From positions 1-5,182 of the forward strand of contig JAEWJV010000490.1 of NCBI GenBank assembly GCA_023386395.1: a stretch of DNA of 5,182 nt, read 5' to 3'. Each line of letters starts with the position of its first letter. Position 1 is the first letter of the stretch. Shown here one piece after another: positions 1 through 5,182 of the stretch. This stretch comes from Bacteroidota bacterium (GTDB lineage Bacteria > Bacteroidota > Bacteroidia > Chitinophagales > Chitinophagaceae). Made by a program: the position numbers and the translations under genes. The notes under the pieces are model-generated. The model saw nothing but the letters and a program-made list of their open reading frames with translations. It was not told the DNA's origin and did no database searches.

Positions 1-1244
1 GTTCCAAGCACAGTGTTGCTGCCGGCTTTCTTCCAGGCATAGCTCGTATAACCACTGTCGGGTATTTCAAGGTTTACATAATCTTTACCATTGCCGGAAA
101 CAATTACATTACTCATTAAACCTGAAACCTTTATTGGTGGCGCTTTTGTGGGCGGTGTTATATGTATATTCACGGGAATGCGCGACCAGTCAGACCATAG
201 CGTGCCTCTTAAAACCCTTGCCTCATAAATGCCGAATGAAGTTGCTGTAATTGTATTGCCGGTGGCGCCGGCAATAGGGTTGCCGTTTTTTCTCCATTCA
301 TATTTATCAAAACCCTGCGCAACGCCAATGGTAACGTTTATGGCATCACCGGTACAAAACCCGGTCCTGCCATATAAAACCCAGGGATTTGAACTATATC
401 CTCTTAACATAAACGGAAAGAAATCGGGTTCGGCAAATGCCCTGTCCCAGGTGCTGTGCGCTGTATTGGCATATTCAGAATAACGATAATTTGCACCAGC
501 GGCAACCATGGCATCACGCACCTGTTGCGCGGTGGAAGGTGAAGGCGAACCATCAAGTTCTCCCTGGAAATTCCATATAGGAGTAAACTTTAGTTTGTTT
601 ACTACCGAAGGTTCTTTATACCCGATAGATACATTAGACATGGGTAACGATGCGCCTATATAATCAGGGTAATTAAGAATCATATCCCACGATGCCTGCC
701 CCCCGGAAGACAAGCCGTTTACACTCATGCAAAAAGGATCAAGCTTATTGTATTCAACCATATAATCGATAATGTCAATTATCCTTTGATAAGAAGTAAT
801 TCCCCAGAACCCCTGGCTTTGCATGAACAAAACATATCCGTCAAATGTTCCGTTATCAACAGCATCCATATATGGCTTGCCGCCATGATATAGTTGTGTT
901 TCATTATCGGTAACAGGACCGCTTTCGCCGCCGCCATGAAACACAATTGCCATTGGATATTTTTTACTGTCGTTGGCTGTGGGGTTATAGGATTTGGGAA
1001 ATTTTAAGCGAAAACAAGAGCCTTCGTAGATGTAAGCCTTATAAGAATCTGAATTCCACGATACATTTTTCGTTCTCACCCATTTACCTATCTGGCCGTA
1101 AGGCGGTTCTGTGGGTGGGTTTTGCGGATCGTAATTGATTATAGGGTCATTAGGATTTAAGACAGATTGTGCTTTTAAATTTTCATGGAAGCCTGCAAGA
1201 AATAATACCAGTAACAGAAAAACAAGCGTAAAATTTTGTTTCAT
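1..1244 (-). CDS. Secreted alpha/beta-hydrolase esterase with Ig-like domains (partial, C-terminus off window)
   Basis: The frame is open for 414 codons from the ATG at 1242-1244 to the left edge, with no stop, so the C-terminus is missing. Seen: a signal peptide (residues 1-25; MKQ, then a Leu/Val/Phe core, likely cleavage LKA|QS); an oxyanion-type FHGGGESG (102-109); a nucleophile elbow GLSSG (177-181, Ser179); a candidate acid in GELDG (Asp231); and a candidate base in TAHSTWD (His263). Spacing and order fit a Ser-Asp-His alpha/beta hydrolase of the PHB-depolymerase/feruloyl-esterase-like type. From about 286 an Ig-like module follows, with a YEWRKNG strand, an AGAT turn and IYEARV (313-347); a second begins near 371. 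It is therefore probably exported and acts on an ester outside the cell. A C-terminal type IX secretion sorting domain is expected by analogy but would lie outside the window. The substrate cannot be read from sequence; a peptidase-like member of the same fold is an alternative. No Shine-Dalgarno is visible; the start is chosen because the signal peptide begins there. Confidence 0.85.
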   Translation of the reverse strand, partial: MKQNFTLVFLLLVLFLAGFHENLKAQSVLNPNDPIINYDPQNPPTEPPYGQIGKWVRTKNVSWNSDSYKAYIYEGSCFRLKFPKSYNPTANDSKKYPMAIVFHGGGESGPVTDNETQLYHGGKPYMDAVDNGTFDGYVLFMQSQGFWGITSYQRIIDIIDYMVEYNKLDPFCMSVNGLSSGGQASWDMILNYPDYIGASLPMSNVSIGYKEPSVVNKLKFTPIWNFQGELDGSPSPSTAQQVRDAMVAAGANYRYSEYANTAHSTWDRAFAEPDFFPFMLRGYSSNPWVLYGRTGFCTGDAINVTIGVAQGFDKYEWRKNGNPIAGATGNTITATSFGIYEARVLRGTLWSDWSRIPVNIHITPPTKAPPIKVSGLMSNVIVSGNGKDYVNLEIPDSGYTSYAWKKAGSNTVLG

Positions 1245-1546
1245 CAGGTACAGAATTTTAATTAAAGAAGGTCTTACAAGGTTACAGCAATTAACTTTTC
1301 TATCCCTGCTTGCTAAAATTATTAGGCTATAATTAAATTCCTGAATAAAACAATAGACAGATATAAGAGAATAATATTTTTTAAATATTTATATTAAATC
1401 GTAAATATATGTACATAGATATGCATCCCATTTTAAATACAGATAGTGTTTAAATTAAAATATATGAGACGAAAGCTATGTTTGTTTATACCGTTCTTAA
1501 ACCCTTTGCAGAGCTTGCCGTAAACTATTAATTAAATTTTTGTATT
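1245..1546. other. A+T-rich gene-free region upstream of the esterase
   Basis: About 300 bp between the esterase start and the inverted-repeat element. It should hold the esterase promoter, but no convincing Bacteroidota promoter (TTTG near -33 with TAnnTTTG near -7) was found on the minus strand. One exact TAnnTTTG match (TATGTTTG, 1477-1484) lies on the + strand without a well-spaced -33 partner and points towards no + strand gene. Only micro-ORFs of under 20 codons occur here. I see no RNA gene. Confidence 0.6.
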
Positions 1547-1657
1547 ACATAACAAAGCAAAAGCTGTTCAATATTGAACAGCTTTGCGCGGTCCGCTGCT
1601 GGGCGATATTTGAGTTCTGCCCGCTGCAGATAGACGTCCGATAACAGTTTGTTATGT
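1547..1657. repeat. Nested inverted-repeat element overlapping the Rnk-like gene's stop codon
   Basis: A 111-bp unit is bounded by perfect 10-bp inverted arms, ACATAACAAA (1547-1556) and TTTGTTATGT (1648-1657). Inside are a perfect 26-bp palindrome (1560-1585) and an imperfect hairpin in which GGGC (1601-1604) pairs with GCCC (1619-1622) and CTGC (1596-1599) pairs with GCAG (1626-1629). CCGCTGC is directly repeated at 1593-1599 and 1621-1627. ATAACA/TGTTAT (1641-1646/1650-1655) makes a small hairpin at one end. On the minus strand the gene's last codon and its TAA lie in the ACATAACAAA arm. The layout recalls a mobile repeat or an integron attC-like site, whose first core often gives the cassette gene its TAACAA stop. 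No integrase is present and the opposite end does not match the usual attC core, so that identity is only a hypothesis. A composite terminator is the simpler reading. Confidence 0.6.
1557..1587 (-). terminator. Palindromic hairpin, candidate terminator of the glutamate-synthase/Rnk operon
   Basis: A perfect palindrome with half-site AAAGCTGTTCAAT covers 1560-1585. It extends to GC/GC pairs at 1557-1587 if one A is bulged. On the minus strand it begins 65 bp beyond the Rnk-like stop and is followed by a short, interrupted T-rich tail (TTTTGCTTTG). The tail is weak for a classical intrinsic terminator, so confidence is moderate. Because the sequence is a palindrome without a fixed loop, it could equally be a dyad protein-binding site. 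Confidence 0.45.
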
Positions 1658-2065
1658 AGGGTTTCCGTTATAATCATTCATAACATTTAAAATGGTAAAT
1701 GTTTTATGGCCCGATGGCACTTTCCATTTTACTTTTTGTCCTTCCCGGAAACCAATTAAAGCCGTTCCTATTGGCGCCATGATGGAGATTTTTTTTTCTT
1801 TGATATTTGCTTTATCAGGCGTAACGATCATCAATTCCATTTCCTCATTTTTATCGTCTGTTTTTATCCGGACTTTAGAATTTAACCCAACCACATCGGG
1901 TGGAAAGTCAGCATTGCCCACAAGGGTTGCTTTCTTTAATTCAGCGGTAAGCTCATCTGCATTCTGCCTGTCAATACTTGAATTTCTGCGGGCATGGTTC
2001 AGATAGGAAATCAATAATGCATAATCATCTTGTCTTAAAACAAGCGTGTCTTTTATCTTCTTCAT
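1652..2065 (-). CDS. Rnk-like GreA/GreB-family RNA polymerase-binding protein
   Basis: A complete 137-residue protein, close to the 136 residues of E. coli Rnk. Residues 8-48 look like a short helical hairpin (the family's N-terminal coiled coil), with the turn near RNSSIDRQN (27-35). Residues 54-128 match the GreA/GreB C-terminal FKBP-like domain: FPPDVVGLNSKVRI (54-67), then ISIMAPIGTALIGF (93-106), EGQKVKWKVPSG (108-119) and the end strand FTILNV (123-128). Known of the family: Gre factors enter the RNA polymerase secondary channel and reactivate backtracked complexes using an acidic pair at the coiled-coil tip; Rnk has a shorter coil and competes without stimulating cleavage. Here the turn has only Asp32 and no DxxE pair, so an Rnk-like modulatory role is more likely than GreA activity. 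It starts 6 bp after the glutamate-synthase stop and is probably translationally coupled. The stop codon lies in an inverted-repeat arm, but the C-terminus looks full length. Confidence 0.9.
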   Translation of the reverse strand: MKKIKDTLVLRQDDYALLISYLNHARRNSSIDRQNADELTAELKKATLVGNADFPPDVVGLNSKVRIKTDDKNEEMELMIVTPDKANIKEKKISIMAPIGTALIGFREGQKVKWKVPSGHKTFTILNVMNDYNGNPT

Positions 2066-2071
2066 TTTGTT

Positions 2072-3640
2072 TTAATTTAACTGTGGCTCAAAATTTTGTT
2101 GTTGTTTAAACTCGTTTATTTTTTTGAAATATATTTCTTCAAAGCTCCTGGTTGTTTGAGCGTCTGTTCTTCTAAAAAACTTTGCGGCATGAACGCTTTC
2201 AATGCGTGCAAATCCGCAGGCGCCCATCAGTTCTTTGGTTGCTTTAATGGTATTTAAATGATAATTAAAAACCCGCACGCCTTTGTCGGCAGGATCCAGG
2301 CCTTTATATAAAGCCGGGTTTTGTGTGGCTACGCCAACGGGGCATCTGCCGGAATCGCATATCAGTGCCTGTATGCACCCCAACGCAAACATCATTCCCC
2401 TTGCACTATAACAGGCAGATGCACCAAGCGCTATTGCCTTAAGTATATCGAATGCCGTAATTATTTTACCCGCGGCAATTATTTTAATGCTGCCTGACAA
2501 GCCGTATTCATCCAAGGCCCGCTTTACAAAAGCGAGGGCTTCGTATAACGGCATACCCAGGTTATCGGTAAATTCTAAAGGGGCAGCGCCGGTGCCGCCT
2601 TCACCACCATCAACTGAAATAAAATCGGGAATGCAACCGGAGTTTTTTATGGCCTGGCAGATATCAATAAATTCCTGTTTATCGCCAATACATATTTTGA
2701 AGCCAACCGGTTTGCCATCTGATAATTCCCTGAGTAATTGAAGAAACTGCACCATTCCTTCCGGCGTATTAAATGCCGAATGTGCTGCGGGCGAATGCAC
2801 TACGGTATGAGGCTGCACCTGTCTTATGACAGCTATTTCTTCTGTATTTTTTGATGCAGGCAGAATGCCGCCATGCCCGGGCTTGGCACCCTGCGATAAT
2901 TTTAGCTCAATCATTTTTACCTGCGGGCGCAATGCATTTTTGCGGAATGCAAGCGGATAGAATTCTCCCTTTTCATCGCGGCACCCAAAATAACCTGTAC
3001 CGATTTGCCAAATGAGATCGCCACCGCCAAGATGATATTCGCTTATGCCACCTTCTCCTGTATTATGGGCAAAGCCACCCAGTTTTGCACCCTTGTTCAG
3101 CGCCATAATGGCTGTTTTGCTGAGGGCGCCATAGCTCATTGCACCAATATTATAAATGCTTGCCTTGTATGGTTGCAGGCAATATTGGTTGCCAATCAAT
3201 ACCGTCAAATCCTTTTCATGCAAAGTTTTTGGATACGCCGAATGCGCAGCCCACTCAAAACCGGGCGCATTAGGGTCTGCCTGCATACCAAAAGCCACCG
3301 TTTCTTTTTCATTTTTTGCTCTCTGGTAGACGATGGACCGTTGCCGCCGGCTAAAAGGTTTTCCGTCCAGCTCTGATTCAAAAAAGTATTGTCTTATCTC
3401 CGGCCGTATTGATTCAAGAAGATAACGCAAATAACCTATTACAGGAAAGTTGCGTAAAATCGCATGCTTTTTTTGACGGATATTTAAAATAGCCAATACT
3501 AACAATGGCAGGCTTATGGCAAGCGCCCAATACCATTTTTCATTTCCAATAAAGGCGGCCTGTAAGATGATAACATTGATAAATACAAGTAAGGCTATAA
3601 TAATATTGCTTGCCGAAACAATTTTTCGTTTGCTGGACAT
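2072..3640 (-). CDS. Membrane-anchored FMN-binding glutamate synthase family protein
   Basis: A complete 522-residue protein. Two N-terminal hydrophobic segments (about 12-31 and 36-53) should anchor it in the inner membrane with the rest cytoplasmic. From about 100 to 490 it matches the glutamate synthase central/FMN domain (Glu_synthase, COG0069): NIGAMSYGALS (164-174), NTGEGG (193-198), GAKPGHGG (251-258), SVDGGEGGTGAAP (342-354) and AAGKI (389-393). The cluster motif GC-x5-C-x4-CPVGVATQ gives Cys422, Cys428 and Cys433, the same spacing as the 3Fe-4S ligands of GltB. The N-terminal glutamine amidotransferase domain and C-terminal GXGXG beta-helix of full GltB are absent, so it cannot by itself release ammonia from glutamine. 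The family includes archaeal-type short glutamate synthases and the MgsC subunit of N-methylglutamate synthase, so the true donor and electron partner are unknown. It is followed at 6 bp by an Rnk-like gene. Its start is preceded by A/T-rich sequence with no Shine-Dalgarno, as is usual in Bacteroidota. Confidence 0.93.
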   Translation of the reverse strand: MSSKRKIVSASNIIIALLVFINVIILQAAFIGNEKWYWALAISLPLLVLAILNIRQKKHAILRNFPVIGYLRYLLESIRPEIRQYFFESELDGKPFSRRQRSIVYQRAKNEKETVAFGMQADPNAPGFEWAAHSAYPKTLHEKDLTVLIGNQYCLQPYKASIYNIGAMSYGALSKTAIMALNKGAKLGGFAHNTGEGGISEYHLGGGDLIWQIGTGYFGCRDEKGEFYPLAFRKNALRPQVKMIELKLSQGAKPGHGGILPASKNTEEIAVIRQVQPHTVVHSPAAHSAFNTPEGMVQFLQLLRELSDGKPVGFKICIGDKQEFIDICQAIKNSGCIPDFISVDGGEGGTGAAPLEFTDNLGMPLYEALAFVKRALDEYGLSGSIKIIAAGKIITAFDILKAIALGASACYSARGMMFALGCIQALICDSGRCPVGVATQNPALYKGLDPADKGVRVFNYHLNTIKATKELMGACGFARIESVHAAKFFRRTDAQTTRSFEEIYFKKINEFKQQQNFEPQLN

Positions 3641-3660
3641 AATAATAAGTTTTTATGATT

Positions 3661-3710
3661 AAAAAAATACAAAACCCACCCCCGGGTCTGTATTTAAACC
3701 AGAGCGGGGG
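3661..3710 (-). terminator. GC-rich hairpin with T-tract just upstream of the glutamate-synthase start (terminator or attenuator)
   Basis: On the minus strand CCCCCG (complement of 3705-3710) pairs with CGGGGG (3679-3684). After a small internal loop, TCTG and CAGA pair (3687-3690 with 3700-3703), leaving a 9-nt loop. The stem is followed by TGGGTTTTGTATTTTTTT, which ends 20 bp before the ATG. The shape is that of an intrinsic terminator acting in the direction of the downstream gene. It may be a backstop against read-through from aconitase or, if the promoter lies upstream, an attenuator in the glutamate-synthase leader. The sequence does not decide between these. Confidence 0.55.
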
Positions 3711-3745
3711 ATTACTTATTAAAGTCCTTAAAATTTGGGTAATAA

Positions 3746-3762
3746 GGCAATCGTTGATTGCC
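3746..3762. repeat. Short perfect hairpin GGCAATC-GTT-GATTGCC
   Basis: A perfect 7-bp stem (3746-3752 with 3756-3762) and 3-nt loop in the upstream region of the glutamate-synthase gene. No T-tract follows on either strand, so it is unlikely to be a terminator. It could be a leader hairpin or an operator-like dyad. Confidence 0.5.
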
Positions 3763-3794
3763 GGTGTAAGAGATACAGGTATAGCATGACAGCA

Positions 3795-3817
3795 CTGCGG
3801 GCAAAAATTGCCGGCAG
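3795..3817. repeat. Imperfect hairpin with a CTGC/GGCAA stem
   Basis: CTGC (3795-3798) pairs with GCAG (3814-3817) and GGCAA (3800-3804) with TTGCC (3808-3812). There is one G-G mismatch (C-C on the minus strand) and a 3-nt loop. The minus-strand arm carries the TGCCGGCA core that recurs in the neighbouring hairpins. The function is not recognised. Confidence 0.5.
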
Positions 3818-3885
3818 AAGATATATTGGATATACTTTTTAATGCTTGTCATGGTTTGAACGCTTCGTATATAATCTTATAGATG

Positions 3886-3919
3886 AAAAATCCGGCACCT
3901 GTAATAAAAAACTGCCGGA
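3886..3919 (-). terminator. Intrinsic terminator, probably of the aconitase transcript
   Basis: On the minus strand a perfect 7-bp G+C-rich stem, TCCGGCA (complement of 3913-3919) with TGCCGGA (complement of 3891-3897), is followed directly by TTTTT (3886-3890). It lies about 145 nt beyond the aconitase stop and is the best terminator in the gap. The + strand copy has no T-tract, so the orientation is clear. The 3' arm can also pair as AGGTGCCGG with CCGGCACCT (3950-3958), giving a longer alternative stem ending at the same T-run. Confidence 0.65.
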
Positions 3920-3942
3920 CTTACATACCTGTTACATTCATT

Positions 3943-3950
3943 CAAAATTA
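3943..3950 (-). promoter_or_regulatory. Candidate Bacteroidota -7 element
   Basis: The minus strand reads TAATTTTG, an exact match to the Bacteroidota -7 consensus TAnnTTTG. No TTTG is found at the expected spacing for -33, and the 3953-3972 hairpin occupies that place. If it were used, the glutamate-synthase leader would be about 300 nt long and would contain both terminator-like hairpins. An 8-base match with two free positions in A+T-rich DNA may well be chance. Confidence 0.15.
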
Positions 3951-3952
3951 GG

Positions 3953-3972
3953 TGCCGGGTATTAACCCGGCA
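3953..3972. repeat. Perfect hairpin TGCCGGGT-ATTA-ACCCGGCA
   Basis: A perfect 8-bp stem with a 4-nt loop, 93 bp beyond the aconitase stop on the minus strand. The following CCTAATTTTG is a poor T-tract, so this could be a first weak terminator or a 3'-end stabilising hairpin for the aconitase mRNA. One arm overlaps the sequence that can pair with 3892-3900, so the two structures compete. Confidence 0.6.
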
Positions 3973-3991
3973 TTAAGGGAACATTAGAATA

Positions 3992-4017
3992 AGATTAGAA
4001 ATTTATTCTTCTAATCT
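3992..4017. repeat. A+T-rich inverted repeat AGATTAGAA / TTCTAATCT
   Basis: Perfect 9-bp arms (3992-4000 and 4009-4017) with an 8-nt loop, just after the aconitase stop on the minus strand. An overlapping ATTAGAATAA (3984-3993) gives an alternative left arm. The stem is weak and A/T-only apart from two G-C pairs. It is possibly part of the 3' UTR structure. Confidence 0.4.
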
Positions 4018-4064
4018 ATTAAATATGTAATCATTTGGAAGAAGGATATAATTTGTTTAAGTGA

Positions 4065-5182
4065 TTAGCTTGTCTTTTTTAAAAACTGCCTTAATACATA
4101 TTGTAATATTCCACCGTTTCTGTAATACTCTATTTCTATTTTTGAATCTACCCGGGCAATTGCTTCAAATTTAATTTCGCTGCCATCCTCTTTTTTAGCA
4201 ATTACCTGCACTTTTTTTAGCGGCTTTATGTCTTCAGCAATGCCTGATATAGTAAATACTTCATTGCCGGTAAGTCCTAGACTTTCTGCCGTATCGCCTG
4301 GTTTATATTGAAGTGGTAAAACGCCCATTCCTACCAGGTTGCTCCTGTGTATGCGTTCATAACTTTCTGCAAGTACGGCTTTAATGCCCAGCAGGAATGC
4401 GCCTTTCGCCGCCCAGTCCCTTGATGAACCGCTGCCATATTCTTTACCAGCCAGCACCACTAACGGTGTTTGTGTTTGTTTATATTTTATGGAAGCATCA
4501 TATACAGAAAGATCCTCGCCGGTAGGAAAATATTTTGTAAAGCTGCCTTCTTTCTGCGCCAGTTTATTTTTTATGCGCACATTGGCAAAAGTACCGCGTA
4601 ACATTACCTCATCATTTCCTCTTCTTGAACCATAGGAATTAAAATTCTCACTTTTTACACAGCGGCTTATTAAATATTTACCTGCGGAAGAAGATTCATT
4701 AAACTGCCCTGCCGGCGAAATATGGTCTGTAGTAATACTATCGCCCAGCACCAATAAAGCCCTTGCATCATGAATATCATTTAAAGGCGGTGCATCATCA
4801 GAAATATTATAAAAAAAAGGAACTTCCTTGATGTAAGTGGAATTTTCATCCCACTGGTATAACCTTTCATCCGGCACATCTAGGTTTCTCCATATATCAT
4901 TGCCTTCAAAAATTTCTGCATAATTTTTTGCAAAGTCATTTGGAGAAAGCACACTACGCATCACCTCATTTATCTCATCATCAGCAGGCCATATATCTTT
5001 TAAATAAACAGGCTGTTGGTTCGGGTCAAAACTTATAGGTTCATTTATTAAATCCACATCCACCCGGCCCGCAATGGCATACGCTACCACCAGCATTGGC
5101 GACATTAAAAAATTCATTTTTACCTGGGGATGAATCCTTGCTTCAAAATTGCGGTTGCCGGAAAGAACGGAGGCTACTACAA
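4065..5182 (-). CDS. acnA: Aconitate hydratase AcnA (partial, N-terminus off window)
   Basis: The frame is open to the right edge, giving 371 residues plus two bases of the preceding codon, roughly the C-terminal 40% of a family member of about 900 residues. It catalyses reversible citrate/isocitrate isomerisation via cis-aconitate in the TCA cycle, in the cytoplasm. Seen: SGNRNFEARIHP at the right edge (active-site Arg region), VKMNFLMSPMLVVAYAIAGRV, GDSITTDHISPAG (its first eight residues at 4722-4745), NSYGSRRGNDEV, GKEYGSGSSRDWAAKG (active-site Ser region of the swivel domain; GSGSSRDW at 4413-4436), ESYERIHRSNLVGMGVLPLQ and the terminal YYRNGGILQYVLR. These identify the AcnA/IRP1 class rather than AcnB. 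The three 4Fe-4S cysteines precede this segment and cannot be checked. The Met at 5115-5117 is internal, because conserved AcnA sequence continues upstream of it. A strong hairpin plus T-run downstream (3886-3919) suggests that transcription ends before the glutamate-synthase operon. Confidence 0.97.
   Translation of the reverse strand, partial: VVASVLSGNRNFEARIHPQVKMNFLMSPMLVVAYAIAGRVDVDLINEPISFDPNQQPVYLKDIWPADDEINEVMRSVLSPNDFAKNYAEIFEGNDIWRNLDVPDERLYQWDENSTYIKEVPFFYNISDDAPPLNDIHDARALLVLGDSITTDHISPAGQFNESSSAGKYLISRCVKSENFNSYGSRRGNDEVMLRGTFANVRIKNKLAQKEGSFTKYFPTGEDLSVYDASIKYKQTQTPLVVLAGKEYGSGSSRDWAAKGAFLLGIKAVLAESYERIHRSNLVGMGVLPLQYKPGDTAESLGLTGNEVFTISGIAEDIKPLKKVQVIAKKEDGSEIKFEAIARVDSKIEIEYYRNGGILQYVLRQFLKKTS

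Larger units (their letters stand above)
3641..4064. other. Hairpin-dense intergenic region between aconitase and glutamate-synthase genes
   Basis: No gene is apparent in these 424 bp on either strand. The region is unusually rich in inverted repeats: 3679-3710, 3746-3762, 3795-3817, 3891-3919, 3953-3972 and 3992-4017. It also has longer-range pairs: CCGGCACCT (3892-3900) with AGGTGCCGG (3950-3958), ACAGGTAT (3775-3782) with ATACCTGT (3925-3932), and CATGACA (3785-3791) with TGTCATG (3847-3853). It should contain the 3' end of the aconitase transcript and the promoter and leader of the glutamate-synthase operon. No tRNA or riboswitch that I recognise is present. Individual sites are listed separately. 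Confidence 0.7.

Noticed and set aside
229..483. Open + strand frames inside the esterase, and similar ones inside the other genes
   Set aside because: They lie antisense to clear coding frames with recognisable protein motifs and encode nothing recognisable themselves.
1477..1484. TATGTTTG, a match to the Bacteroidota -7 element on the + strand
   Set aside because: No TTTG at the -33 spacing and no + strand gene downstream; it probably arises by chance in A+T-rich DNA.
1478..1531. Micro-ORF on the + strand (MFVYTVLKPFAELAVNY) that faintly recalls the start of a Bacteroidota acyltransferase
   Set aside because: It has only 17 codons, no continuing homologous sequence in any frame, and lies in an A+T-rich stretch. 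A decayed gene start cannot be shown from so short a match.
2072..3640. Glutamate-synthase gene as a truncated gltB pseudogene
   Set aside because: Stand-alone proteins of this length with N-terminal membrane segments are a known family, the frame is intact, and all three cluster cysteines are kept.
3870..3875. TATAAT on the + strand
   Set aside because: No -35 partner at proper spacing, no + strand gene follows, and Bacteroidota promoters use a different consensus.
3641..4064. tRNA, CRISPR array or known riboswitch in the gap
   Set aside because: No T-loop GGTTCRA pattern with a 7-bp acceptor stem, no regular direct repeats with spacers, and no recognised aptamer core.
5115..5117. Met codon as the start of the aconitase gene
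   Set aside because: The frame stays open to the window edge and the upstream residues (VLSGNRNFEARIHPQ) are conserved AcnA sequence, so this Met is internal and the gene is cut by the window.

Overview
The window reads as a piece of a Bacteroidota chromosome, most likely a Chitinophagaceae-type relative. This is inferred from four things: an A+T-leaning composition, start codons without Shine-Dalgarno sequences, a secreted hydrolase with a Bacteroidota-style signal peptide (LKA|QS) followed by Ig-like modules, and the family types of the other genes. All four protein-coding genes lie on the minus strand.

Layout along the + coordinates (genes run right to left). At the right edge, 4065-5182 holds the C-terminal part of an AcnA-type aconitate hydratase of the TCA cycle; its 5' end is outside the window. 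Next, 3641-4064 is a 424-bp non-coding stretch rich in inverted repeats. It contains a convincing minus-strand terminator (3886-3919), several other hairpins sharing a CCGGCA/TGCCGG core that can pair in alternative ways, and a terminator-like GC hairpin plus T-tract just upstream of the next gene. Then come a membrane-anchored FMN/3Fe-4S glutamate-synthase-domain protein (2072-3640) and, 6 bp after its stop, an Rnk-like GreA/GreB-family protein (1652-2065). These two look like one operon.

The Rnk-like gene ends inside the terminal arm of a compact nested inverted-repeat element (1547-1657), which carries a perfect 26-bp palindrome and an inner imperfect hairpin. After a gene-free A+T-rich stretch (1245-1546), the left edge (1-1244) holds the N-terminal 414 codons of a secreted alpha/beta-hydrolase esterase. 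It has a visible Ser-Asp-His triad, one Ig-like domain and the start of a second.

The genes do not form an obvious joint pathway. Aconitase and the glutamate-synthase homologue both touch central carbon/nitrogen metabolism (citrate to 2-oxoglutarate to glutamate), but the structured gap with a terminator between them argues for separate transcription. No phage, CRISPR, transposase or defence gene is visible. The most notable parts are non-coding: the 111-bp nested inverted-repeat element at the Rnk stop codon and the hairpin-dense aconitase/glutamate-synthase intergenic region.
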